64,000 bases of DNA, from positions 80,937,033 to 81,001,032 of the forward strand of contig CM048845.1 of the NCBI GenBank assembly GCA_026545225.1, in the 5' to 3' direction. Source of the DNA: Cornus controversa (taxonomy: Eukaryota; Streptophyta; Magnoliopsida; Cornales; Cornaceae). This document shows positions 33,399-44,915 of this stretch, in pieces. Under the pieces are notes generated by a model. The model saw only the letters and a list, made by a program, of their open reading frames with translations, was not told the DNA's origin and did no database searches. Position 1 is the first letter of the stretch. Each line of letters opens with the position of its first letter. The position numbers and the translations under genes are program-made.

Positions 33399-35348
33399 CT
33401 AGATAGTTTTAACATGCAATTTATCAGGAAAGAATTGAGGAGAAACAAAAACATTATTTTTCTTATTTGAATTCTTTTTACTTTGAGAATTTTTGGGTTT
33501 GTTCCAATAATGTGACTTTTTAGCATGAACCCTATTCTTAGCAAAAGAATTATGTACATGAAAATTAGAATTAGAATGTCTTCTCTTTTTATAGCAATAG
33601 TGTTGACTATGTCCATTCTTACCACAAAAAGAACAATAAAGCACATTGGACACAACATTAGCATGTACAGGCTCAACTTGAGACTTAGGTTTGGGTTCAG
33701 ACACAATCAAATTCTTAGATTTAACAAAAACAGTTTTTTCCTTAGATGATGACCCAACAAAACCTAATCCAGTCTTATTTCCTACATGTTTACCAACACT
33801 AGTTATGCTATCAAGCTTAATTTGTCCAAAAGTAAAAGCAATTAATTTCTCTTGTGATTTTTTCAATTCAGGCTCAAGAAAATTAATTCTACCAACAAGA
33901 GAATCTCTAGCAGAAATAGCTTGACTTACATCGCTTTTGAGAAACTTGACTTTGCCTTGAAGATTCAGAATTTCAACTTTACTTTCTTCAATCAACTTTA
34001 CTTGATCTTCATTCTTTTTCTTTAAAGTCTTTTTCTCAAAACTTTCTTGCTTCAGCTTCTCAGATTTTTTATTATGAGCTTCCAGCAATTTCTCAAAAAG
34101 TTCTGGCAGTTTGCTTTCACATGGTTCTTCATCAGACTGCTCAACTTTTGAATCGTCAAACCCTATTTGACTAAGAGTAGTGTATATCTCTGTTTCACCT
34201 AAATCAGAAGAAGAATCATTAGGAGTATCACCATTCAATAAAGCAACAAAAGCAAGAGAGTCATTCTCAACAGAAGAATCACTATCAAAGTTAGAAGATT
34301 CAGACTCAAAAATAATAGCTTTCATAACTTTCTTATTTGAAATTTTCTTTGCACTAAAGCTATTTTTCTTAGGACTTGGACATTGATTAGATGTATGACC
34401 TTTACCACCACATGTCCAACAAGTAACTTCAATTTCCTTAGAGTCATCTTCTTTCTCTTTCCTTTCCTTACCTTTGGATAATGAGCTTTGATTCTGGAAT
34501 TTAGAAGGATTTTCTTTTATCAAATTTTTACTTTTTTTATATTCAAGAATCTTTCTAAATTTCCTAGCAAGGAGTGCAACTTCATTATCTGAATCATATT
34601 CAAACTTTTCAATTTTTTCAACTTCAAATTTTGAAGAATTTAAACTATTTGACAAACTTGAAGACTTTGAGGTTTTTAAAGGCAAATTTTTTTATTTCTG
34701 AAGCTTTGGATATTTCATCTCAAAAGTTTGAATTGATCCAACTAACTCATCCACCTCCATAGAATCTACATCTCTACTCTCATCTAAGGCTTCCAACTTA
34801 ACTTGAAACGTATCAGGTAATGATCTCATGATTTTTCTAATAATCTGAAAAGAATGAATTTTCTCACCAAGGTTAGCACTACTTTGAACAATATCATTAA
34901 GCCTAGAATAAAAATCAGAAAATATCTCATCTTCATCCATTCTAATTGTTTCAAATTTAGTAGCAAGCATTTGTAACTTAGATCTCCTTACCTTGGTAGT
35001 ACCCTCATGAATTACTTGTAAAATATCACATGCTTCTTTCAAAGTGGAACAAATTGAAATTCCAACAAATTCAAAAAGAACAACAGAATTAAATATAGCA
35101 TATAAACCCTTTTTGTTATTATTAGTATCTTCATGCTCAACATTAGACCATATTGTTTTATCCTTCTCTACAGTCACAACAGCATCACTATCACCAGTGG
35201 TAGTGGTAAGAATTTTATAGCCATTCTCTACAGCCATCCAAACTTTCTCTCCCTGAGATTTTAAAAAGGCTTTCATGCGAGACTTTCAGAAAGTATAATT
35301 TGAACCATCAAACAAAGGAGTTCGCTGAATCCATCCACCCTCTTTCAT
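33399..35348 (-). pseudogene. Copia gag with two zinc knuckles, interrupted by two stop codons
   Basis: An ATG at 35348 opens a frame with 'PLFDGSNYTF' followed by a TGA where the family has Trp, then MKAFLKSQGEKVWMAVENGY. After 194 codons a TAA (34692-34694) interrupts, and the same frame continues to 33399 (another 428 codons). The first part is the Copia Gag (DUF4219/UBN2) with 'SDFYSRLNDIV' and 'RKIMRSLPDTF'. Two CCHC knuckles follow: CWTCGGKGHTSNQC and CSFCGKNGHSQHYC, separated by a long charged coiled-coil region. Two knuckles and a long Gag fit the SIRE lineage. Only two single-base stops break it, so decay is recent. Confidence 0.9.
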
Positions 35349-35439
35349 ACTAGATTCTATAATGATTTTTGAAAAACAAAAAAAAAATTTGATTTTAAAA
35401 ATACTTCGCAAGGAGCTACTCACAAATTAGAGAACACTA

Positions 35440-35452
35440 CTGTGATACCAAT
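35440..35452 (-). promoter_or_regulatory. Primer-binding site of the Copia element
   Basis: On the minus strand ATTGGTATCACAG directly follows the LTR end; TGGTATCA is complementary to the 3' end of initiator tRNA-Met. One base differs from the usual TGGTATCAGAG. Confidence 0.8.
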
Positions 35453-36638
35453 TGTGAGTTGCGCGATGCGGAAGCGGTTGCGAAAAGTATTTTACAACCT
35501 AGAAGGGGGGTGAATAGGATCACTTGCTCGTTTGCTTAATTTTTAATTGATTCAATTTTAAGTCCAATTAATCAAACGATTAAAGCAAACAAATAAATAA
35601 AGTGCAAGTAAAGAAAAGAATGCACTAGAAATACGTAAAAACCCAAGGCAGGAAAAACCACGGAGGGAGGCGGCACGCCTCAGGAAATCAATTCACTATG
35701 ATGAAGCAAAGTACAACAGACTCTGTCTCAGTCTCACACCCCTCTTCACTCTGTCAAGGATCTGATGCGAAACACCTCAGGCTTATGATTGCGACAACAC
35801 GTCCAACTACTGTAGACTTCCACCTAACGTCACCACCCTTATAGAAAGGTTGCTGGAAGAACCAAAATACTCAGCAAGTATTTTGTTCCCTTCGTAGTGC
35901 AATCTGGTCACCTTTCTTCCTCAGCAAGCAAGCAAGCGAAGAACCTTCAATCCAATGTTCTGATCAGTAAATAAATTTGATGCAGTCTCTGAGCAGCTAA
36001 TCAGAAGTAGAACACCATCCTAAATATCACTCGTGAAATATGGATGTGTGTTCTTAAAAATATAAAACCCTAATTATATTGTATATACTTTCTCTCTTTA
36101 AAAATATTAATTTTCCAGGGCCTCTCTGTAGAGAAAATATGAATACATATATATAGGCAAGGAAGTTCTAATTCTACTTGGAAAAGAAGTTGAATACCAA
36201 AATAGAACTTTTCTAGAAGTTTCAAACCCAATAGGAATCAGAATTTTCATCAAAATTTATTTCCTATTTGGAACAGGCTAAGTTGGACCGGTGCCAAATA
36301 AATAGGATCGGTGGGACTTTTTGAAAACCTGCAAAAACTAAACTGCTGAGAAAAGTTGGACCGGTCCTAAATATTGAGGACCGGTCCTACTTTGAAAATT
36401 CTTAAATTTTGCATTTAAACCCTGGTTTTTCAAAATAAGCTCGGAACTAAAAAGTGCAGAGTGTCCTCACCATACTTACATGTACTATATGGTGTTCTAA
36501 CTGATTTGTCGACTTCTATGTACTTGAGTGTCAGCTTGAAGATGTCGATGATCGATACAAAGAATAAATCAAAAATTACAACTCGATCAATCAAGTTTTG
36601 ATCACCAAAATATGCCAATTACAAATTTATATCTCACA
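35453..36638 (-). repeat. 5' LTR of the Copia element
   Basis: TGTGAGTTGCGCGATG...ATATCTCACA on the plus strand, next to the primer-binding site. GGACCGGTCC motifs are at about 36358 and 36380. Confidence 0.9.
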
Positions 36639-36643
36639 GTAAT

Positions 36644-37350
36644 TATGTTAAATAATTCGGTTCTAATTACTGTATAATTATTTAATTTAGATTACATCAG
36701 TTAAACATCTATATCGTGCCATTATGGATGAGGAGTTTAAACATGACAGTTGTTGGAACATTTTGAAACAATGTTTAGAATGATATGCATATTGTTTCGA
36801 ACAAGGGAGAAACAAATCTAAAATTTTGCGCGCGAAAAAAAAAGTGTTGGAATCAACATCAACGAGTCTATTGCTTGCTCAAACCTATCAATGCCATCAT
36901 GTAATGCAGCGCATAATTCTAGTCCTTGCGAAGGATTGACACAATTCGGCATGTCAATGGATTCACCCGATATTGCTGAATCTCAATCATTAGAACGTCC
37001 ATTAGGACGCAAAGCGACGAAGCAGAGCCGAAATAAGAAAAAACAACATCAAAACTTACAATCTTCATTCTTTGACAGTTTTCAGCAAGTAACATCTAAA
37101 CTTGACTCTAGAACATAATCTATTGTAGAGGCAAAACTAGTATTAGAGACACGCCATTTGAAATAGATTGAAAGACAATGAGAGTTACTAAGACACGAAG
37201 CAAGTATCTAAGAAGAAAAATTGATGTTAAAAGATCCAAATTAAGTGCCAACAGAAGCAATGAGAGCATGACTTATTGAACGACAATAATAGATATTGAT
37301 GGAGATGATACGTGCAGATGTTGCCAGACTGAGCAATCATAGAACTTGTC
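36644..37350 (+). pseudogene. 3' part of PIF/Harbinger-associated Myb/NAM-like gene relic
   Basis: The frame at 36891-37118 has 'SLERPLGRKATKQSRNKKK', the RP-[ILM]-G-[RNT]-K-x-[AT]-K motif of the NAM-associated C-terminal domain (PF14303) in Harbinger-associated proteins. Further on, pieces like 'LIERQ' and 'EMIRADVA' would correspond to the charged C-terminal helix. Upstream, 'CWNILKQC' is near 36742. Stops and frame changes break it. It is the continuation of 28755-28981, split by the Copia element. Confidence 0.6.
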
Positions 37351-40300
37351 AACTTGTTAGAAAATTTATACTGTTTTATTTTATTTTATTTAATTCATAA
37401 TAGATGTGGTATCGTTCTAGAGGATATTGTATTTTTTTTAATCCATAATAAATATTGCCTTGTATTAACTCACGTTGATTTTATAAATGACCAAATATGT
37501 GTCTATCAAAACAAAAATTAGCCGAATATAGTCATGGTGAAATAGTTAAAGAAACCAAAAAATAAAATTTTAATTAAAAAAAAATTAAATTTATTAAAAT
37601 ATTTTTATTTTTGACCAGCATAAACAATGCTCTTGTGGAGCCAACCTCTGTGCTCACATGGATCTCCAGATTCAAGTATTGGAGATGCAACTTCGGAAAT
37701 GCCATGGTGGATGCTCTAATATCTCTCGTCTGAAAAGGCTCGTATTACCACTATTTTTCTTTCTTCTTCTATCTCATTCATTTCTGACACTTCTTCTGTA
37801 CATCCATTATAATTTTCCTCTCTATCATCGGCTCTAAATTCTCACCACATTCTTGTTACCTGCTTATTTTTCCTCTCAATAAATGGTAAATGCATTTGGG
37901 TTCTTTTCATCTACACTTCCGAGTCTCAGAGAGAGTTCCTCCATCCATATTCATATATGGATCTGGGTTTTGTTCCCCCTGAGGAAATCTCCAGCATGGT
38001 ATTCTGCTCCAGCATTACTGATGGCACATAGAAGCTTAGTTATGGCATTTTCCCATTAAAATCTCAAATACATATCCAGGTACGTTCTCTTCCTAAATTA
38101 CTTCATCTTTTGGTGATTGATCTTTTGAGTTTTGATTAAAATATATTTGTTGATCTAGTTGCTTGGCTTTTAACGCAATTGGGTTTTTGAATTGTTGCTG
38201 AAATAAAATTAATGTTATTTCTTTATGAATTTGATTTCTTCAATCAAATGGGGTTGTCTTATTTGGCCTAGTGTCCTGATCTTGGCTCTCTATATTGCCT
38301 TGTAGGATATGTGGATTAGTGAAATTGTATTTGCTTTGTTTGTAATCACTAGTGTATGGTTCATGATATTTATCTGTTAACTGCTGGATTACTCTAATAA
38401 AAGTTCAAGATTTTTTATTTTTTTATTTTTATGTTCTATTTTGTTTTCAGAAATCAGAATACTTCTACATGTATGTTTTTTGAGCAGTTTTCATTTTTGG
38501 GATGCAACTCTACTTGTATTGGATTATTGAGTTCTTTACTTTTTCTGGACTATTTATTACAAGAATATCCAAAGACCTAAATGTAGCAAGTAAATTGCAT
38601 ATACAAAATTATAAATTTCTTATCATACAAAAATCCTGAACTAGAATGAATAATTCTGAAGTGGCAGCAGATTTTGCTTATGCAATGCTTTTCTCAAATT
38701 TCTATTGTTTGACTGTAAATAATTCTTACTTCCTGAATGAACTGTCCCTTTAACTTCTTTCCATTCACAATGCATTTAAACCTTGTTTATAGCATGGCAT
38801 AGACAAAGTGAAAATGCTTGTTCCTCTGCTGTTAGATTTGATTAGAAAAACTATTATTACAGTCGTGCAACAACATAATTCATGATCATCATCCTTGCTT
38901 TTATCCCAACTGAATAGGCTCAAGTCAACCATATGAATTCTCTTTTTTCAATCTTAACGTGAATTCATCATCAAGATTTGACATAAATTTACGGTTGGTT
39001 GTCTCAGCATCAATCCGTCTCTTGCAGTGGGAAAAATGAACGGTGCAATAACATAATTAATAATTTCTATTTGGGAATTTCTTTACGCTTGAATCGGTGG
39101 ACATTTCCTTTTTCAGTACAAGTAATTGGCCAATTCAGGATAATTGGACAAGAAGGATGTGAAAAAAAATAATTAAAAAATCACAAGTTTGTACATCTCG
39201 GGGTATACGTCTGTGTTTTCTATCTTCACTCTAAACTTTTCTACCATTTTCAAGCCCTATTCCACCAAACTGTGACCCCATTTTTCCATGCAAGGCAATC
39301 TGGAAAGTCCATCATACTAATTTTTTTTCATGTTATTCAACCATTGACAAATATACAGAAGGAACAAGAAATATTACAATATAAGAAAATCCAGATTCAA
39401 ATTAAGGAGTTAAATAATGAACTAATCTGAAATGTGTTTTGTGTGCAGTAACAAGGTATGAAGAATAGTTGTTGATCCACTAAAATTCAATGTTATTTAG
39501 TACATGATAGAATGAAACTAAATTATTTACCATATTGGACTAGAATAATAAAATAAACTCAATGTTGATCCACTAGAATGATAAAACAACGAACTAGTCT
39601 TAAAACCTGGTTTGTATCTGAAATTCAGAATTGTTAGAGTAACCAAATTTTATTGACTAAAGATTTTGTTCAAATAGAACTCTCTTTGTTTATCAGAGCT
39701 CAAAAGTGAAATGCAGGGACCTCCTTGAGTTCATATTTTAAATATACTGTTTCAACAAATGATCAATGACTTCTGTTGTCTTTTGGTGATAATGGTAACC
39801 CCTAGATCGAACACACACTCAACCATACTCTTCTGCCAATACACACACATGACACCCTTTATCCAAATCATTCACGGTCTGCGTTAATTCTTTTATATTA
39901 TTAAACAAAGATCTTCCTGTTACAAAAGGTCACTTGGACTAAATGATTATGTTCACCCAGAAAACGGAGAAGGAAAGAATATTAGAATGAGTATAGATTT
40001 ATAAGAGCATAAATGTTTTTTGGGTACTCATGATTTTTCTCAAAACACGCATGCACAGATAGGCTCTCCCCCAGACAATATGGGATGTCATAGTTTATGT
40101 CTTAGTTGCCTCCTGGCTGTGATTGTGGTCTTGGAATGATAAGATATGATGTGAACAAATTGTAATTTTGTTAATTTACAGAGGGTTGTAGGAGTACACA
40201 TTAGCCATAGTTAATAGTTATATTTTGTCAGTTTTTTTGTCAAACTGTTGTATATAAGGTTGGTTTAACTCAACATTTTTCTTCAATTGCTAGGATCCTA

Positions 40301-42084
40301 TACCTTTTAGTCTTAGTTTGGGGCTGCCACATGCAGCTTGTAGAGAAGTTTGGCTGATCAAAAACATTTAGCTTTACCTCAGCGAAGCTTGCATACTCTG
40401 GAGACACTGTTTGGTGAATGATAAGTACCCGACTGCCATTTGTGATCGTTTGGTCAATTCTAAAGGCAGTCTTTTTGTGCCTCTCTTTCCGGTGAGACTA
40501 TTGGCCTTTAATTTTCATATTCATAAAGCTTTTTTAACTAATGAAGCCCTATTTTTTTGCATGAGACTTAACTGCAAGATTTGTTGGTCCCATCCATAAA
40601 ATTGACCCTCAAGTTGAAGCCATGGAAATTTCCTAAGCCTCATCGGAGGCCCAGTTCCACCAGTGTCCATCACTTGCTGTGGCCAGATCTGCAACCTTAT
40701 CAACCTTATGGCAGGTTTTTGGCTTGAATTTGAAAAAAATAGGTCTGAGCTGTACCCTTATTGCATGCATTGTAAGAAAGTGCGAAAAATTTTAGAATAT
40801 TGGAGAGTTTTGTAGAGAATGTAAATATTTGGAAATTTTGGTTAAGGGGAACTTTAGGCCCATGCCAATATGCATTTTATACCTCACCTATGAGTAGTGT
40901 GTATGCCACCACTCTATTTGTATGTGGAAATAAACTAAGAACTTTAAAACCACGGTGAACATTGTTTTTTTTTAATTACTGTCTCTTACTAATTTATGTT
41001 TGGTTATTAACCAAACCAAAACTATTCTTAGGCAACTAATCTGCTTAATCTTTATAACAGAGGTCTTTAATTCATATTTGCATCTCTCATCACACAATAA
41101 AAAAATAACCTATTTTTGTTGCTTAGAAATGTTATGTGCTTCGCTTCCACAAATAGCTCACTAGTGGGAAATGAATTATTGTAGTATATTGATATCACAT
41201 ATTTTGCAGGCCTCCGGCAGTGAGGGCTGTTTCTATGCTATGTTCACCCAAGAAGCAGGTAATATCTAATTCATCTCCAACTTGCTAAACTATGTGGCTG
41301 TATTTCAGCAATTTCGATCCTTGATACTCAGTGGTCATTATTTCTCTTTGTTGTAGTGAAGACATGTTTCTAGTAATTGATTTGTTGGCAACAAGAAACT
41401 CTAAATAATGAGGAAAAAAATTAGTGGCAATTCTAAAAAAAAATTCAAATAGGCAGTGACAGTGTATAATCAAGATAGAAGAGAAAGCATCCACCAAAAG
41501 GAGACAACACAGATATGTTTTGTATTTATACCGACGTCTATATTGATGGACAAATCAGATAAAGTAATTCACTAACAATGAAAGAAATTATAACAATAAA
41601 GATAACACAGTCACAATTTCCTGTAGTCCCATAACACCAAGAAAGCCTCCCAAGAAGATATGAAAAGATCCAAACTCTGTGTAATCCTCTCTTCTCTGGA
41701 GAGAAGACCAACCCAACATTGATGGATCACATCATCTTAAGTCAACAAATTACATTTTCAAGAATACCCCATCATCTAAGAATGTCCAAGGCAAAGTTAA
41801 GAAACAAAATAAAATAAAAGATGTGATTTTTCTAATTGAACTATAATACTCCCTTCATCTAAAGGTATATGGCATTTTGCATGAGCTTAATGGTAGTTTG
41901 GTAAAAATTCAACATCTAAGTTATTCTTTCTTTGAACTAATGCCTAAAATTAGTTTTGTTGTAATTGTTTATTAGTGTTTCAACATGTAAATTTGACAAA
42001 TCATGGTAATGCAGGATGCGGATCCCTTCCATTGGCAGGATGAATGGTACTTACAAGTTTACACATGGCTCTACCATGGTTTAG
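37351..42084. other. No complete gene; possible exon relics
   Basis: There is gene-like architecture on the plus strand: a pyrimidine-rich leader (37740-37960), a possible first exon ending ATATCCAG/GTACG at 38085, and short segments with GT/AG borders at about 40290-40495 (ending CCG/GTGAGA), 41210-41257 (TTTTGCAG/G...GCAG/GTAATA) and 42003-42084. The frames give phrases such as 'YPTAICDRLVNSKGSLFVPLFP' and 'DADPFHWQDEWYLQVYTWLY'. They do not join into one frame that I recognise. It may be an old gene relic or a real gene with small exons. A SMART relic ends the region. Confidence 0.3.
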
Positions 42085-42370
42085 AGGACCTTGTACCCTG
42101 TCAGTGTAGTAGCCCGACGTCCTCGTCGGCACACTTCCGGCTGGGTTCAGTCTCTGATACCAACTGTAATACCCCACACGATTTTGCTCTTAGGTTTTAC
42201 CCCAAAAGGCCTCATACCATTTGAAGAGAACATACTATATATAAGCACATTCCCTTTTTTACACCCAGACAATGTGAGATTGAGGATCTTGTACCCTGTC
42301 AGTGTGATAGCTCAGTCCAGTATCTGTCTTCGCACCCGTTCACTCACACCCATCCACAAGGGTTACTGCA
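42085..42370 (-). mobile_element. Second SMART/TRIM copy, damaged
   Basis: An LTR of 206 bp (42165-42370, TGTAATACCC...GGTTACTGCA) lacks about 44 bp near its left end compared with 26429-26678. To its left is the same short interior with 'tctctgataccaac' (primer-binding site on minus), then only about 28 bp of the other LTR ('gaccttgtaccctgtcagtgtagtag'). The rest of that LTR is deleted, so no TSD is expected. Confidence 0.88.
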
Positions 42371-43058
42371 TATATACACACACTTTTGCAGTGCTTTTTC
42401 CACGAGCTTGCTAATGGAACAACCTCCTTCACCTCTCTTTTGCTTGTTTGGTTATCAATTAACTATTTTACCACCAATAAATTTCTTTAGCTCTGGTGCT
42501 CATACATGGACTTCTCACCATGTAAGAAGAACCCATTTCGTATTGAATCATTGGAATAGCATTTTTCTTTTGCAGCTGAGGAAGAAGAACCCATTTTGTA
42601 TTTATCATTGAATAGTTTTTTCTCCTGCTCTCTATGTCAGGCTATGATTATGCAGTATATCTACAATGAATGCCACAAAGTGGCCAAAAATTAAAAGAAC
42701 AAAAAAATAAAGAAAAAGAACTATAACTTCAATCGGTCTAAAATCAAATGATGTATAATTGTCAATTGGATTACAAAACTTTAATTTCATCTACATATTT
42801 CTTGTGAGTAAATGGGTTGCAGAAAAAGAAGGTAAAAAACAACACAATAAACAAGAAGAATTACAGAAGTCATTGTGCTCAACTATAACTTCAAACTGTC
42901 TAAAATAAAATCATGTATTATTGTCAATTGGAGTACAAAACTTTAATATCATCTATATCTTTCTTGTGAATAAATAGGTTGCAGAAAAAAAAAAAAAAAA
43001 AAGAGAGTAAATAATAGTAAAACAACACAATAAACAAGAAAGAAATACAGAAATGAAG
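42371..43058. other. No gene recognised; downstream flank of GT47 gene
   Basis: AT-rich. Two related segments at about 42716-42852 and 42880-43045 share 'ataacttcaa..ggtctaaaat.aaat.atgta.tattgtcaattgga.tacaaaactttaat.tcatctat' and 'acaataaacaagaa', a tandem duplication of about 170 bp. The right copy runs into the 3' UTR of the GT47 gene. Confidence 0.6.
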
Positions 43059-44393
43059 TCATTGAGCTTCAAGTTCTTTTAGTCTTGATTTGATCCTCTG
43101 TAATGTACCCTCTATAGCAATATCAAATGCATCCTTCTTTCTCCTCCAATCCAGTGAACTTCCATGTTTCCTATACATAACTCTTGGCAACATCTCCAGA
43201 ACTTTCTCCCTCATCCTTCTAACTTCAGCCCTTGGAATACCCATCAACACATCCACAATTCTCACTCCTTTGAACACCACTTCCTCTTTCGGTATGAACA
43301 CTGAGAAGTCGCCGTACTGATCCTCTGGCAAGTGCCATCTGTATTGCAACTTGGCCGACATTTCCTCGAAGAACACCGGTATACATCCAGCGATGATGGA
43401 ATCGAATGTGGAACGCCTCGACGGGGTGTCCCCAGGAGGCTGCAAACAAAAGCTCGATTGCAACATTGGCCTCATGAAACGAATTGGGTCGTGCTCACAA
43501 ATCCCATTCGAACAATCCACAAACTCGCACAATTTGGAATACCCAGCATTGACAATGACCATATCTGTACTATTATTTTCGCATTGAAGTCTAATGCTCC
43601 GCCTTATATTGAGGGATTGTGATACTCCTCCGCCTCCGGCGAACGACATCAGAGTCGTCCGCCGCGAGCGGCGGGCACGCACGATCCATGACTGAAGAAA
43701 TGCCGTAGTGGGAGGATGAAACGATGTTGGGTAGGGAATGGCCTGTTCTTGCCACGGCCACGCTCTAGACTCCAATGTCAACGCCGTGACATTGTAGAAC
43801 TCCGGCAAATCGAGAAACGAAGTGCCCCAGATCGGCGGATCGTTGGACAGTGGCTGACTTAAGTCCCAAGCCGGCCGAGCCATCACCAAGAAATGGTCGT
43901 GGCCGGAGTTTTTGCCCCATATGTGAGGAGAGTCGAAGTGTCGAAGAAATTGGAACAAATTGAGACCGTGCTCGAAGCTAATATTGACATCGGGGCCATA
44001 AAGGTACCGGAGAGAGTCGATTCCGGCGTAGTACGGGAGGAAGATGGCGTCGGCGGAGTCGGGATCGGAGGTGAGACATGGGTATTCGAGCATTCGACGG
44101 TGGAAGATGAGCTCGAGCATGAAAGGGTCTGTCCGGTACCAGCTATGTGAGCGATTGTGGGTCTTTATGCCGAGACCATGGTTGGACACGTATGGGCAGA
44201 AATCATCAAAAATAGGGTATTCAGAGCAGTTGCTGAGGAGGTCGATGTTGAATTGCGATGGTAGGCGTCTAATGTAGATTAGACGGCCAGTGCAATCCGA
44301 GGAGGTGGGGTCGGATTCGAGATCGGATTGTTGGGATACAACTGAACTGGCTAAGAATATGAGAGTGATGAGAATTGTGAGTTTGATGGCCAT
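43059..44393 (-). CDS. GT47 exostosin-family glycosyltransferase (MUR3/XLT2-like)
   Basis: An intact, intronless frame of 444 residues starting at ATG 44393-44391. Residues 4-20 form one hydrophobic segment (signal anchor of a type II Golgi protein), with an unusually short stem. The exostosin domain covers about residues 34-400: 'RLPSQFNIDLLSNC' (43-56), 'DPDSADAIFLPYYAG' (110-124), 'PPIWGTSFLD' (186-195), 'RAWPWQEQAIPYPTSFHP' (210-227), 'LMSFAGG' (248-254), and the nucleotide-sugar binding stretch 'SSFCLQPPGDTPSRRSTFDS' (313-332) with 'GCIPVFFEE' (336-344). These fit the plant xyloglucan galactosyltransferase group (MUR3, XLT2 and relatives), which add galactose to xyloglucan side chains in the Golgi. 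Which acceptor or sugar this one uses cannot be told. A GA-rich leader (44420-44450 and 44590-44630) precedes it. Confidence 0.93.
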   Translation of the reverse strand: MAIKLTILITLIFLASSVVSQQSDLESDPTSSDCTGRLIYIRRLPSQFNIDLLSNCSEYPIFDDFCPYVSNHGLGIKTHNRSHSWYRTDPFMLELIFHRRMLEYPCLTSDPDSADAIFLPYYAGIDSLRYLYGPDVNISFEHGLNLFQFLRHFDSPHIWGKNSGHDHFLVMARPAWDLSQPLSNDPPIWGTSFLDLPEFYNVTALTLESRAWPWQEQAIPYPTSFHPPTTAFLQSWIVRARRSRRTTLMSFAGGGGVSQSLNIRRSIRLQCENNSTDMVIVNAGYSKLCEFVDCSNGICEHDPIRFMRPMLQSSFCLQPPGDTPSRRSTFDSIIAGCIPVFFEEMSAKLQYRWHLPEDQYGDFSVFIPKEEVVFKGVRIVDVLMGIPRAEVRRMREKVLEMLPRVMYRKHGSSLDWRRKKDAFDIAIEGTLQRIKSRLKELEAQ

Positions 44394-44915
44394 GGAGAAT
44401 TAGGGATGATGGTTTAGGGAAAGAAATTGGCAGAGAGAGAGAGAGAGATTTTCTTTGCTATTTCATTTTTGTTTTCGCGTCACTTTTATCTTCTTTTTCT
44501 GATATCTGTTTAAAACCGTAGATTTTGGATTTTTTATTTGACTTTTGTTTTGGTGTGGCGGAGAGAATCGTGTGGGAAGAGGAAGGACTTAGGAGAGAGA
44601 GGATTTAAGAGAGAGAGAAAGAGATGGAGCGAGTGAGTGAGGGGGATAACAGTTAAATGCTGCACTCCAGTAGTGTTTGACCGCCGCTTTTGTCGGTGCT
44701 AGAAATTATTAATTAGTATGAGGATTAACTGAATTCGGAAGTTTCACTATTAGTAAAATTTTATTTTTTATAATAATAAAAAATAATATTTTATCAGTAA
44801 TAAAATTTTTATATTTAAAAAATATCTGAAATATTATAGAACTACTCTAACACATGGCCATCATCTACGTATTACATATACATTGAATTCTCTTTGAGAG
44901 TTGTTATAAAATGAT
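44394..44915 (-). promoter_or_regulatory. Upstream region of the GT47 gene
   Basis: The minus strand has CT-rich runs (about 44434-44448 and 44596-44626) typical of plant 5' untranslated leaders. No convincing TATA box could be chosen. The far end is AT-rich and adjoins the Mutator-like MITE. Confidence 0.3.

Larger units (their letters stand above)
28982..36638 (-). mobile_element. Copia (SIRE-like) LTR element: gag plus plant-transposon ORF, no pol
   Basis: LTRs at 28982-30104 (1,123 bp) and 35453-36638 (1,186 bp) both run TGTGAGTTGCGC...TATATCTCACA on the plus strand. The flanks are GTAAT (28977-28981) and GTAAT (36639-36643), a perfect TSD. On the minus strand the primer-binding site ATTGGTATCACAG lies next to the 5' LTR (35440-35452) and a purine tract (tgccaaagcgggagat) next to the 3' LTR (30105-30120). 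The interior has a long gag and, toward the 3' end, a different ORF (30641-31743). Protease, integrase and reverse transcriptase are not visible. The LTRs differ by a 60-bp indel (35805-35870 has no counterpart in the other) but are otherwise very similar, so the insertion is fairly young. Confidence 0.93.

Noticed and set aside
43332..44277. Plus-strand frames of 74-96 codons
   Set aside because: Antisense shadows of the intact GT47 gene.
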